From: CANQDT01 sp051878935
GTDB taxonomy: Bacteria; Bacillota; Clostridia; Lachnospirales; Lachnospiraceae
Direction: 5' to 3'
Assembly (NCBI GenBank): GCA_051878935.1
Contig: JBJELB010000022.1
Coordinates: 1 to 16,913 of the forward strand
DNA length: 16,913 bases
The translations under genes and the position numbers were made by a program. The notes under the pieces are model-generated. The model ran no database searches and was not told the DNA's origin. It saw only the letters and a list, made by a program, of their open reading frames with translations. Positions 6,423 to 14,101 of this stretch are shown here, in pieces (position 1 is the first letter of the stretch; every line of letters begins with the position of its first letter).

Positions 6423-6979
6423 TCAATTAATGATACATGTCTTCTGTCTACGCACCAGAATCAAGAAATAACCTCCACACAATATAATCTGGAGCAAAGA
6501 TGATGCCGGAGTTGCAAGGCCAATATGAAACAAAGTAACTCCAACTTGTTTACTCATAATCCAGGAAATCGGAATTCTGACACCAAACGCACCAATAATT
6601 CCCTGAAGTATAACAAATGTTGTCTGGCTGCAATTGCGACTGTGATAAGCGGCATTTTAGAACCACCGATTCCTCTGAAAATACTGCCGATGATTTTCCC
6701 GGCTTTTTCTCTCATACCTGCGCCAATTTCTCTACCCACAAAAACAGTCAAGCCCATGGCAAGCCCTGTGATGATTACTGTAAGTGTCTGCATTACCTGA
6801 CTACCGGTGGATACTGCTGATACATACACCCCTGATAGATCGCCACCAAATTGCCCGACGATCAGTAAGTCTATTGCACCATACATCGTCTGCAAAAACA
6901 AAGCAAACAGCACCGGCAAAGCAAACTGAATCAAGGGTAAAAATATCTTTCCTTCTGTGAATTTCTGTGTTTCTTTCAT
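6423..6979 (-). pseudogene. Remnant of a MATE-family efflux transporter with two internal deletions
   Basis: Three separate parts of a MATE transporter are joined. The N-terminus (start 6979, GGGAG upstream) runs from MKETQKFTEGKIFLPLIQF through YGAIDLLIVGQFGG and VFVGREIGAGMREKAGKIIG, corresponding to helices 1-2 and the loop after. It then jumps in frame to SIFRGIGGSKMPLITVAIAA, a segment normally about 75-90 residues further on. From about 6610 the homology resumes in another frame as FVILQGIIGAFGVRIPISW to the stop at 6423, the last two helices. About 180 codons remain of the usual ~450, so the protein cannot form the 12-helix pump. The first join is at a short shared motif (IIGS / LGS), suggesting deletion between short repeats. 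Confidence 0.88.
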
Positions 6980-7010
6980 AATATCTTTTCTCCCATAACC
7001 TAATCTTTCG

Positions 7011-7065
7011 AAAAACAAAAAGGCTGAATAAGATACAGACATTTCAGTCCGTGCCTTATCCAGCC
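7011..7065 (-). terminator. Intrinsic terminator or attenuator in the leader of the MATE pseudogene
   Basis: On the - strand GGCTGGATAAG (7065-7055) pairs with CTTATTCAGCC (7032-7022), 11 bp with one G-U. An inner stem ACGGAC / GTCTGT closes on TGAAAT, and TTTTTGTTTTT follows directly. This is a strong Rho-independent terminator. It lies downstream of a promoter at 7137 and just before the MATE start codon at 6979, so it would act as an attenuator there; it would also stop read-through from the GH51 gene. Confidence 0.75.
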
Positions 7066-7108
7066 AACCATTTCTAACGAATGATTTGCCCTCCGAGCAA
7101 GCTAGTGT

Positions 7109-7137
7109 ATTCTACTAAGTATATTCAAAAAAGTCAA
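7109..7137 (-). promoter_or_regulatory. Strong promoter of the MATE pseudogene
   Basis: TTGACT (7137-7132) and TAGAAT (7114-7109) are 17 nt apart, each matching five of six consensus bases. Transcription would begin near 7102 and give a leader of about 120 nt that includes the terminator hairpin at 7065-7011. The control region has outlived its gene. Confidence 0.65.
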
Positions 7138-7169
7138 GAGAATTTTCAGTTTTTCGAAAAATACGCTCT

Positions 7170-8660
7170 CTATAAGACATCTATCTCTAAAACGTATACT
7201 GACATTGGTTTCACATTTATCACATTTGTCATTCCGTATTCAACAGGAACTGCTGTCAGTTTCTCCGGTTCTTCAAAACTATTTGTAGCATCAATATCTT
7301 CTGTATAGAACATTGCTCCACTCACATTTTGAATCTGTTTTTCATAAATCGTGATATCCAAATCATAATCTTCTTCATGATTGCGGTTTACGATATTAAG
7401 CACGATTTTTTTACCATCTTCGGTAACACTGGACGAAACATCCAAATACTCGACGCTTGGATAAAAGGCACCTTGATAAGTAGGTGACTCACACCATACA
7501 TCAACAGCAGTATTGCCTTTATTCTTTGTATACATTTCCTGAATATAAGAAATTCCCTGGCGATAGAATTGATCAGTTCCACTTTTGCATACCATAGCCG
7601 GAATCGTATTTACCAACTGTGCCATGTTACACAGTGTGACAAGATCTGCATTGCGTAAAAACATATTAAAATAAGTACCAACCAACATAGAATCTGCATG
7701 ATTAAACGGAACAAAAGAATGCTCATCTTCACGGTACCATGGATTATATTCATCCAATGCAATCTTTATCTCTTTAAACTGATTCTTTTTCAGATTGATA
7801 TAGCGAATGTCTTCTTTTATATTTGAGAAGGCATCCTGCAACAGCTGCATATATTCCTGCAAATAATAATGAACGTTAACAGGTCCCATCTCTTCCCACT
7901 TATCACGAATATCATCCTTATAATCATGACCAATATAATGATGAACGTTAATATAATCAACATATTGGTAGAGTTCTTCCAAAACTTTTTTATTCCATTC
8001 ATCACAAATGAAATCAATTGGAAAATGTGCCCCGCAAAGAATAAGCTTAATACTCGGGTCAGCAGCTTTCATAAGCATCGCATAATCTCTTGCCTGTCTA
8101 ATATAATCTTCCGGCGTAGAGCAGTGACCATATTCCCAATCACCACCAATCTCATTACCGATTGCCCAATATTTCACGTTAAATGGTTCCGGGTTACCAT
8201 ATTCCACACGTTTATCTGCCCAGTAGCTTCCCGGCTGTCCATTACAGTATTCCACCCATTGCATCGCTTCTTCGGCTGTACCACTTCCCATATTGACGCA
8301 AATATATGGTTCTGCATCAATTTTACGGCACCACTTTACAAACTCATCTGTTCCAAATTCATGACTTGGATTATAATCCTTGTAGCGTTTTTTAGGGCGC
8401 AATTCCTTCGGTCCGATTCCATCATAAAAATGATAAAATGGTGCGTAACATCCACCCGGAAACCGTACATTCGTCACTCCCATTGCTTTTGTTGCTTCTA
8501 TGACATCTTTACGAAATCCATCTTCATCCGCTACCGGACTCGTCGAATCATAGACTCCACCATACATACAATAACCTAGATTCTCAATAAAATTACCAAA
8601 TATCATATCGTTAATCGGACCAATTTTCTTTTCCGGATTAATTAGTACTCGTTGTTTCAT
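7170..8660 (-). CDS. Alpha-L-arabinofuranosidase, GH51
   Basis: The 496-residue enzyme removes terminal alpha-L-arabinofuranosyl groups from arabinan or arabinoxylan oligosaccharides. It has no signal peptide, so it should work in the cytoplasm on imported fragments. GH51 marks: FGNFIENLGYCMYGGVYD (21-38), NVRFPGGCYAPFYHFYDGIG (64-83), acid/base Glu170 in WAIGNEIGGDW and nucleophile Glu304 in IALDEYNPWYR, with the C-terminal beta-sandwich from about 390. The length is normal. The ATG at 8660 has AAGGAG 5 nt upstream; a start seven codons earlier would place that site inside the gene. It follows the aldose 1-epimerase gene by 55 nt with a small hairpin between, and together they feed free L-arabinose or another aldose into metabolism. 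No arabinose isomerase or kinase genes are in view. Confidence 0.95.
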   Translation of the reverse strand: MKQRVLINPEKKIGPINDMIFGNFIENLGYCMYGGVYDSTSPVADEDGFRKDVIEATKAMGVTNVRFPGGCYAPFYHFYDGIGPKELRPKKRYKDYNPSHEFGTDEFVKWCRKIDAEPYICVNMGSGTAEEAMQWVEYCNGQPGSYWADKRVEYGNPEPFNVKYWAIGNEIGGDWEYGHCSTPEDYIRQARDYAMLMKAADPSIKLILCGAHFPIDFICDEWNKKVLEELYQYVDYINVHHYIGHDYKDDIRDKWEEMGPVNVHYYLQEYMQLLQDAFSNIKEDIRYINLKKNQFKEIKIALDEYNPWYREDEHSFVPFNHADSMLVGTYFNMFLRNADLVTLCNMAQLVNTIPAMVCKSGTDQFYRQGISYIQEMYTKNKGNTAVDVWCESPTYQGAFYPSVEYLDVSSSVTEDGKKIVLNIVNRNHEEDYDLDITIYEKQIQNVSGAMFYTEDIDATNSFEEPEKLTAVPVEYGMTNVINVKPMSVYVLEIDVL

Positions 8661-8686
8661 GTTTTCTCCTTTTTCAACCACACAAC

Positions 8687-8708
8687 AAGGGCTGTGATTG
8701 CAGCCCTT
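8687..8708 (-). promoter_or_regulatory. Intercistronic hairpin between the epimerase and GH51 genes
   Basis: AAGGGCTG and CAGCCCTT form a perfect 8-bp stem around CAATCA, 8 nt after the epimerase stop codon. The following bases on the - strand (TTGTTGTG after the stem) are not a clean U-tract, so it is at best a leaky terminator, or an RNA end-stabilising or processing hairpin that lowers GH51 expression relative to the epimerase. Confidence 0.5.
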
Positions 8709-8715
8709 ATATAAA

Positions 8716-9771
8716 CTATTTTACAGAAAATGCATATGTAGTTTTCGTATGATAGGTATCCCCTGCCTTTAAGAACGGAGATGGAAAATGACGGTGTGTC
8801 GTCGCATTTGGATATACCTGCGATTCAAAACAGAATCCATGACGTTTATCATAATGCACGCCATTCTTACCAACCGGGTTGTCACTGGTAATAAAGTTTC
8901 CTGCATAGAACTGCATACCCGGTAATGTTGTACTGGCATCCATGAAAATGCCACTCTCCGGTGCATATGCCTGAGCACACAATGCCAGATTGCCTGTCTG
9001 GTCTGACAATACCCAGTTATGGTCATATCCGCCTGCAAAGCGAATCTGTTCATCATCGGCATCAATGCCATCTGCAATCGTTGTCAGATCACGTAAATCA
9101 AAGACTGTACCTTCTACCGGAACAATCTCACCGATTGGAACACATTCATCATTTCCTAATGTCATCTGATCCGCCACGATACGAACCTGCTGATTCACAA
9201 TGCTGCCGGAATCATGACCGTTTAAGTTGAAATAGGAATGATTGGTCAGATTGCATACGGTATCAGCATCCGTAGTCGCTGTGTATTCCATGCCTAATAC
9301 GTTGTTATCATCAAAGGTATAGACTACTGTGATGTCCAGATTTCCCGGATATCCTTCTTCACCATCCGGACTGTGAAGCGTTAATTCCAATGCACCATCC
9401 TTCTCTGTTACATTCCAGAAGCGTTTATCATATCCGATCCTTCCGCCATGCAGATGATTATTTCCATCATTTAAGTACAATTGATAAGTCTTCCCATTTA
9501 ATTCAAATTGGCCTTTTTCAATGCGGTTTCCACAACGTCCGATTAACGCTCCGAAAAAGGTCGTCTGTGTCTCATATCCTGTTACATCATCATAGCCCAG
9601 AACCACGTCACGCAGGTTGCCGTCTCTATCCGGTACCAATACGGATACAATGGACCCACCGAAATCCGTTACCGTTACGGATGCTCCTGTCGCATTTGTC
9701 ATCGTATACAAGGTTGCCGGTTCTCCGTTTGATGTGGTTCCAAATGGTTTCTTTGTAATCGTTGTCATCAT
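8716..9771 (-). CDS. galM: Aldose 1-epimerase (galactose mutarotase type)
   Basis: The enzyme interconverts alpha and beta anomers of free aldoses. The 351 residues carry the galactose mutarotase signature: TDFGGSIVSVLVPDRDG (35-51), GRCGNRIEKGQF (79-89), NNHLHGG (104-110), His178 in CNLTNHSYFNLNG, Asp250 in AGGYDHNWVL and the catalytic Glu316 in GFCFESQVYP. No secretion signal is present. Tandem ATGs at 9771 and 9768 follow AAAAGGGG by 6 nt; an earlier ATG in the same frame at 9804 has no site. It precedes the GH51 gene, so its working substrate may be L-arabinose released there, although D-galactose or D-glucose are equally acceptable to the family. It begins 44 nt after the ABC-F gene. Confidence 0.93.
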   Translation of the reverse strand: MMTTITKKPFGTTSNGEPATLYTMTNATGASVTVTDFGGSIVSVLVPDRDGNLRDVVLGYDDVTGYETQTTFFGALIGRCGNRIEKGQFELNGKTYQLYLNDGNNHLHGGRIGYDKRFWNVTEKDGALELTLHSPDGEEGYPGNLDITVVYTFDDNNVLGMEYTATTDADTVCNLTNHSYFNLNGHDSGSIVNQQVRIVADQMTLGNDECVPIGEIVPVEGTVFDLRDLTTIADGIDADDEQIRFAGGYDHNWVLSDQTGNLALCAQAYAPESGIFMDASTTLPGMQFYAGNFITSDNPVGKNGVHYDKRHGFCFESQVYPNATTHRHFPSPFLKAGDTYHTKTTYAFSVK

Positions 9772-9815
9772 TGTAATCCCCTTTTCATTTAAATACTTTA
9801 TCAATACTACATAAA

Positions 9816-11450
9816 TTAATCTTCATCATCTTCTTTGTTATATGACATAACCTGACGTTTACGTGCTGTTTCATCGCTCTCCAGATACTCGTCATATGTG
9901 CACATCTTATCAATCAATCCGCCGTTTACTAATTCCATAATACGGTTTGCGGTTGTCTGCACAAACTGGTGGTCCTGGGATGCAAACAATGCCACTCCGG
10001 TAAATTTCATCAATCCGTTGTTCAACGCTGTAATAGACTCCATATCCAGATGGTTTGTCGGCTCGTCCAGAATCAAACAGTTCGCACCGGAAATCATCAT
10101 CTTCGATAACATACAACGCACTTTCTCACCACCGGAAAGGACTTTTACTTTTTTCACACCATCATCTCCGGCAAAGAGCATACGTCCCAGGAAGCCTCGT
10201 ACATAGGTAGGATCTTTTTCTTCCGAGAACTGTGTCAACCATTCCACAATCGTGTCGTTGCAATCAAAATCCTTCGTATTATCTTTTGGGAAATATGCCT
10301 GAGAGGTTGTTACACCCCATTTATAATTTCCTTCATCCGGCTCCATCTCACCGGCGAGAATCTGGAATAAGGTAGTCGTCGCAATCGTATCCGGTCCAAC
10401 AAACGCAACCTTATCATCGTGATTAATTGTGAAGGAAATGTTATCTAATACTTTTACACCGTCTATGGTCTTGGACATATTTTCAACCGTCAATACCTCA
10501 TTACCGATGTCGCGGTTTGGCCGGAAATCGATATAAGGATATTTACGGCTCGATGGACGAATCTCATCCAATTGAATTTTCTCCAACGCTCTCTTACGCG
10601 ACGTAGCCTGCTTTGATTTGGAGGCATTCGCACTGAATCGCTGGATGAAATCCTGAAGCTCTTTGATTTTTTCTTCTTTTTTCTTGTTCGCTTCCTTCAT
10701 CTGTTTGATCATCAACTGGCTGGATTCATACCAGAAATCATAGTTTCCGGAATAGAGCTGAATCTTTGCATAGTCAATATCTGCAATATGAGTACAAACC
10801 TTATTTAAGAAATAACGGTCATGCGATACAACTATAACCGTATTATCAAAATTAATCAGGAACTCTTCCAACCACGCAATAGCATCCAAATCCAAGTGGT
10901 TAGTAGGCTCATCCAATAACAGAATATCCGGATTTCCGAATAAAGCCTGCGCCAGTAAAACCTTTACCTTCTGGGCAGCAGCTAATTCACTTAGTTTTTT
11001 ATAATGAAGCTCCGTTTCTATTCCAAGACCGTTTAATAACGTAGCAGCGTCAGACTCCGCTTCCCATCCGTTCATGTTGGCGAACTCTGCTTCCAGTTCA
11101 CTGGCACGGATACCGTCTTCGTCTGTGAAATCCTCTTTTGCATAGATTTCATCTTTTTCTTTCATGATCTCGTATAATCTCTGGTTTCCCATAATAACGG
11201 TATCCAGAACCACATACTCATCATATTGGAAATGATCCTGCTTTAACACAGACAAACGTTCTCCCGGATCAATCACAACATCACCATTGGTCGGCTCCAG
11301 TTCCCCGGATAAAATCTTCAGAAATGTAGACTTACCGGCACCATTCGCACCAATCAATCCATAACAGTTACCTGAAGAAAACTTAATATTCACATCTTCA
11401 AACAACGCTTTCTTACCTAAACGCAGCGTCACATTATTTGCACTTATCAT
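9816..11450 (-). CDS. ABC-F ATPase (YkpA/YbiT-like) with one degenerate nucleotide site
   Basis: Two ABC ATPase domains in tandem, no membrane segments and a basic linker mark a 544-residue ABC-F protein, a class that acts on ribosomes. Domain 1 has Walker A GANGAGKST (Lys40), Walker B LLLDEPTNHLD and H-switch VSHDRYF, but its signature is LAAAQ (156-160) instead of LSGGQ. The linker (about 245-315) is charged and helical. Domain 2 has an intact LSGGEKVR signature (428-435) and LILDEPTNHLD, but its Walker A is GPDTIATTT (352-360), with no glycine-lysine, and its H-switch is SQDH. Because each site combines one Walker A with the opposite signature, one site is complete and the other is degenerate on both faces. 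The start at 11450 has AAAGGTG upstream. Members near this type are translation factors rather than proven resistance determinants. Confidence 0.92.
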   Translation of the reverse strand: MISANNVTLRLGKKALFEDVNIKFSSGNCYGLIGANGAGKSTFLKILSGELEPTNGDVVIDPGERLSVLKQDHFQYDEYVVLDTVIMGNQRLYEIMKEKDEIYAKEDFTDEDGIRASELEAEFANMNGWEAESDAATLLNGLGIETELHYKKLSELAAAQKVKVLLAQALFGNPDILLLDEPTNHLDLDAIAWLEEFLINFDNTVIVVSHDRYFLNKVCTHIADIDYAKIQLYSGNYDFWYESSQLMIKQMKEANKKKEEKIKELQDFIQRFSANASKSKQATSRKRALEKIQLDEIRPSSRKYPYIDFRPNRDIGNEVLTVENMSKTIDGVKVLDNISFTINHDDKVAFVGPDTIATTTLFQILAGEMEPDEGNYKWGVTTSQAYFPKDNTKDFDCNDTIVEWLTQFSEEKDPTYVRGFLGRMLFAGDDGVKKVKVLSGGEKVRCMLSKMMISGANCLILDEPTNHLDMESITALNNGLMKFTGVALFASQDHQFVQTTANRIMELVNGGLIDKMCTYDEYLESDETARKRQVMSYNKEDDED

Positions 11451-11485
11451 AAAGCTTTCACCTTTCAAATCTATTTGTCTATTCT

Positions 11486-11513
11486 ATTCTAACGAATTAT
11501 GGTTAATTTGCAA
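11486..11513 (-). promoter_or_regulatory. Candidate promoter of the ABC-F gene
   Basis: TTGCAA (11513-11508) and TAGAAT (11491-11486) lie 16 nt apart on the - strand, 36 nt before the ABC-F start. A second TAGAAT overlaps it (11486-11481). The preceding gene ends at 11523, so the promoter fills the whole gap. Transcription could continue into galM and the GH51 gene, since I see no terminator between ABC-F and galM. Confidence 0.45.
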
Positions 11514-11522
11514 GTAAAATAT

Positions 11523-12977
11523 TTACTTTACTCTTGTCACCTGATATCCGGCATCCTTTAGCATATCAATGACCAGACCGTCTGTCGCGAAATGGGCACT
11601 ACCCGCCACAACAAAATATGTTTTGGTTCCCCTCTTATCAAGAAACTGTCCAATCTTCTTTGCCATATTTTTGTCGCGTTCTCCTGTCATTTTGCTGTCA
11701 ACCAGTTCCACAGCACTTGTATAGGTTGTATTTACATCCGGCTCTTCATATGGAACCGTAAAAAGCTTCTTAAATCTTTTCAGATTACCGGTTGCCCATG
11801 TATACCACATATAATTCAGATAGAGTTCTTCCAGTTCTTTCTCTTCCTCTGTCAGCTCCTGACTATTATCCTGCAACGCTTCATCTACAATATACTGGAG
11901 ATATTCTATCTGTTGAGCATCCGTCAGAGAAGTATAGACATCCAAATGCTGCTCCATGGTTTCCAGTTCACCAATCTCAATATCGAACGCCTGCGCCAGA
12001 TCAATAAAATGATTATCAATTCCGTAATAAGATGTCTCCAGCATCTCTTCATCTGTTTCACTGGAACTACCGATATATGAGCTGAGAGCACTTGCCAAAG
12101 CCCATGGTCGATAATACTGGATATCTGTTTCAGAAAAACCATATTTATCACATACTTTCAATACCCGTTGATATTGGTAGGAAGAAAGATGCTGTTTCAA
12201 TGTCGTTCCATCTGTATAAAAGGACGCCAAATAGTATTTATACAGATTACTTTCAGAGGTGAAATCCGTTTCCACAACAAGTTCATCAGCCTCACGGAAT
12301 GCTTTTCTGATTTTTTTACTGAGTGGATACAAATCCGTCGTGCCGACATGAATTGATCCCAGCAGGTATACTGTATTTGCTCCCTTTTGCACCTTCCAGA
12401 ACAATCCCTTACTACCTACATCATATTCATCAACAACATCATATAAAAGTGCTGATGTCCAATACAATGCCTGACCTATGGTACATTTTTTATCTAAATA
12501 CAGATTTTTCTTAGTAGAAAGAATTCCTCTGTCGGTAAAAAAATCCACGCTTCCATTCTTACTCTTCTGAAATGTTTTTTTCATTTTATACTGTCCAAGA
12601 GTATTATATAATGTATCCAATACATTTCTTCTGTTCATGGCTCCTTTTACAGATTCTTTCTGAAAGGATGAATCCTTTTTAAACTTAAAGGTTTTTATCA
12701 GTGAATGAAAAGACTTTGCCAGATGATTCATCTGCTTTTTCGTAATCACTTCATTGCGGTTTTTATACCAATTAGACGGATACAAGGATACATATTCCGC
12801 TTCTTTTACCGTGATTAATTCTTCTCTTGACAGCTGGTTCATCTGTTTTACTGTCTTAGCTGAAACGGTTATCTGTGGATACAGCTCACCGGCAGTATTG
12901 CCGGACACTCCCGGAATCAGCATCGTAATGACAAGTCCCGTTGCCAATACTTTGGCTAATATCTGTTTTAAATTCAT
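11523..12977 (-). CDS. Secreted TraB/GumN-family (Tiki-like) protein
   Basis: The 484-residue protein opens with a clear signal peptide (MNLKQILAKVLATGLVITML, then PGVSG), so it is exported. Residues about 200-484 match the TraB/GumN fold: GSIHVG with His210, VVETDF with Glu236, and near the end AGSAHFATDG with His462. These two G-x-x-H motifs and the glutamate are the proposed metal-binding, hydrolase-like centre. The segment in front (about 45-190; ITKKQMNHLAKSF and NRRNVLDTLYNTLGQ) resembles one or two S-layer-homology-type helical repeats, which might hold it at the cell wall; that part is uncertain. AGGAG precedes the ATG. The family's substrate in Firmicutes is not known to me; peptide cleavage is inferred from the animal Tiki relatives. 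Confidence 0.8.
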   Translation of the reverse strand: MNLKQILAKVLATGLVITMLIPGVSGNTAGELYPQITVSAKTVKQMNQLSREELITVKEAEYVSLYPSNWYKNRNEVITKKQMNHLAKSFHSLIKTFKFKKDSSFQKESVKGAMNRRNVLDTLYNTLGQYKMKKTFQKSKNGSVDFFTDRGILSTKKNLYLDKKCTIGQALYWTSALLYDVVDEYDVGSKGLFWKVQKGANTVYLLGSIHVGTTDLYPLSKKIRKAFREADELVVETDFTSESNLYKYYLASFYTDGTTLKQHLSSYQYQRVLKVCDKYGFSETDIQYYRPWALASALSSYIGSSSETDEEMLETSYYGIDNHFIDLAQAFDIEIGELETMEQHLDVYTSLTDAQQIEYLQYIVDEALQDNSQELTEEEKELEELYLNYMWYTWATGNLKRFKKLFTVPYEEPDVNTTYTSAVELVDSKMTGERDKNMAKKIGQFLDKRGTKTYFVVAGSAHFATDGLVIDMLKDAGYQVTRVK

Positions 12978-12995
12978 ACAACCCTGCTCCTCGCT

Positions 12996-13024
12996 TTTAT
13001 ATTATCATTTTTTCGAGATGAAAA
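12996..13024 (-). promoter_or_regulatory. Weak candidate promoter of the TraB-like gene, touching the hairpin element
   Basis: TTTTCA (13024-13019) and TATAAA (13001-12996) are 17 nt apart on the - strand, 18 nt before the start codon. The -35 is poor. If real, its -35 uses the outermost bases of the fold-back element at 13021, which would tie transcription of this gene to the element. Confidence 0.3.
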
Positions 13025-13432
13025 TATGCCGTTGCTCCGTTGGTCTGCCGCCGGCTGCGGTGCGTATCCGGTTTTCCGCTGACACCCCGGTTTTTAGAAA
13101 GACTGGCACACCAATGAACGTCACGCAACGCGCCGTTAACTTGTTTGAGTCAACCGCTAGTGATTTCAGTATCTTTTTGGGGGAAAGCTTTCGCACGGTT
13201 TCAAACGTAACGGTGCGTAAGCTCCCAAAGAACAGGAGCTAAGCACCGACGTTTTCAAACGCCCCCAAAAAGATACATGAAACACTGCTGGTTGACGAGT
13301 TTTGTTACAAGGCGCGTAATAAGTCGTGATGGACATGGCGTGCCATGTCTTTCTTAAACCGGAAAACGGTGCAAGGAAAACCGGATACGCACCGCCCTCA
13401 GCGGCAGACCAGCGGGGAAAACGGCATATTTT
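13021..13432. repeat. Large fold-back element, copy 2 (long form)
   Basis: The 412-nt region between the TraB-like gene and rplT folds end to end. Outer stem 13021-13033 with 13420-13432 (13 bp); 13041-13051 with 13401-13411 (11 bp); 13057-13077 with 13375-13395, a perfect 21 bp; 13087-13093 with 13356-13362; 13128-13134 with 13311-13317; 13149-13155 with 13290-13296. A side hairpin GACATGGC/GCCATGTC sits at 13332-13349. The apical core matches copy 1: 13169-13183 with 13262-13276 (15 bp), AAACGT/ACGTTT, CGGTGC/GCACCG, AGCTCC/GGAGCT and the same CAAAGAACA loop (13226-13234). It explains almost all of the 509-nt gap; the rest is the rplT terminator and a short leader. No coding sequence is credible inside it. 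Confidence 0.88.
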
Positions 13433-13435
13433 ATA

Positions 13436-13469
13436 GAAAAAAGCGGAAATACAAAACTGATTTCCGCTT
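13436..13469 (-). terminator. Intrinsic terminator of the infC-rpmI-rplT operon
   Basis: On the - strand AAGCGGAAAT (13469-13460) pairs exactly with ATTTCCGCTT (13450-13441) around a 9-nt loop, and a run of six T's follows. It is 18 nt after the rplT stop. The fold-back element starts only 4 nt further on, so the element lies outside the operon transcript unless termination fails. Confidence 0.85.
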
Positions 13470-13486
13470 GATGATCTGTGATGATT

Positions 13487-13843
13487 TTATGCAAGTTTAG
13501 ATTTTGCAACTTCTACTAATTTTGCAAAACCTTCTGCATCTGTGATAGCCATGTCAGATAACATTTTACGATTGATATCAACACCGGCTAACTTTAAGCC
13601 ATACATAAATTTGCTATATGATAAACCATTCATTCTGCATGCTGCATTGATACGTGCAATCCATAATTGTCTGAATTGACGTTTCTTTTGTTTACGGCCT
13701 GCATAAGAACTCGTTAAAGCTCTCATTACGGACTGCTTTGCCACACGATACTGTTTGCTTCTAGCGCCTCTGTATCCTTTTGCTAATTTTAATGTTCTAT
13801 TATGTCTTTTCTTTGCACCGATTGCACCCTTAATTCTTGCCAT
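13487..13843 (-). CDS. rplT: 50S ribosomal protein L20
   Basis: The 118-residue, very basic protein begins MARIKGAIGAKKRHNRTLKL and contains KQKKRQFRQLWIARINAA and GLSYSKFMYGLKLAGVDINRK, the standard L20 sequence at standard length. L20 binds 23S rRNA early in 50S assembly; the N-terminal third is the extended rRNA-contacting arm and the C-terminal globular part is the portion used for autogenous control. In Bacillus it represses its own operon through the infC leader, and a matching leader is present here at 14609-14760. AGGAGG lies 8 nt before the ATG. It is last in the operon, 27 nt after rpmI. Confidence 0.98.
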   Translation of the reverse strand: MARIKGAIGAKKRHNRTLKLAKGYRGARSKQYRVAKQSVMRALTSSYAGRKQKKRQFRQLWIARINAACRMNGLSYSKFMYGLKLAGVDINRKMLSDMAITDAEGFAKLVEVAKSKLA

Positions 13844-13870
13844 CGAAATTTCCTCCTACTCTTTATTTTC

Positions 13871-14068
13871 TTACAGATATGGTAAGATTTTCTTCATGTT
13901 CTTAACATTTGTAGCATCTGTGATAGTTGCTTTTCTAAGATTTCTTTTTCTCTTAGTAGACTTCTTTGTTAAGATATGGCTCTTATAAGCTTTCATTCTT
14001 TTTAATTTTCCGGTTCCTGTTTTCTTAAAACGTTTTGCAGCTGCTCTGCTTGTTTTCATTTTTGGCAT
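13871..14068 (-). CDS. rpmI: 50S ribosomal protein L35
   Basis: The 65-residue basic protein starts MPKMKTSRAAAKRFKKTGTGKLKR, contains RAYKSHILTKKSTKRKRNLRK-like sequence (here KAYKSHILTKKSTKRKRN) and ends MKKILPYL, all typical of L35, a late-assembly component of the large ribosomal subunit. AAGGAGG lies 7 nt before the ATG. It is the middle gene of infC-rpmI-rplT, with gaps of 33 nt and 27 nt and no promoter or terminator in them, so it should share the L20-controlled transcript. Confidence 0.97.
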   Translation of the reverse strand: MPKMKTSRAAAKRFKKTGTGKLKRMKAYKSHILTKKSTKRKRNLRKATITDATNVKNMKKILPYL

Positions 14069-14101
14069 GATAATTCCTCCTTAAAATAAGTAAATTCTGA
14101 A

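Noticed and set aside
7869..8579. A 236-codon open frame on the + strand
   Set aside because: It lies wholly antisense to the GH51 catalytic region, is rich in I, F, H and N as expected for a mirror of this codon usage, and has no ribosome binding site or recognisable domain.
8687..8708. True terminator between galM and the GH51 gene
   Set aside because: The stem is good, but the following bases (TTGTTGTGTG) are not a U-tract and no new promoter is evident before GH51, so I treat it only as an intercistronic hairpin.
9816..11450. Antibiotic-resistance (ARE) ABC-F protein
   Set aside because: The sequence looks closer to the housekeeping YkpA/YbiT-type group, with degenerate second site, and there is no leader-peptide attenuator of the kind that accompanies inducible resistance ABC-F genes.
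13005..13196. An open frame on the - strand inside copy 2 (FLKTGVSAENRIRTA), with a similar open stretch in copy 3 (FLKAGVSPKKQIRTA)
   Set aside because: A one-base length difference between the copies just upstream (TGGCACA versus AGCACT before CCAATG) puts the flanking sequence in different frames, there is no convincing ribosome binding site, and base pairing explains the conservation better than coding.
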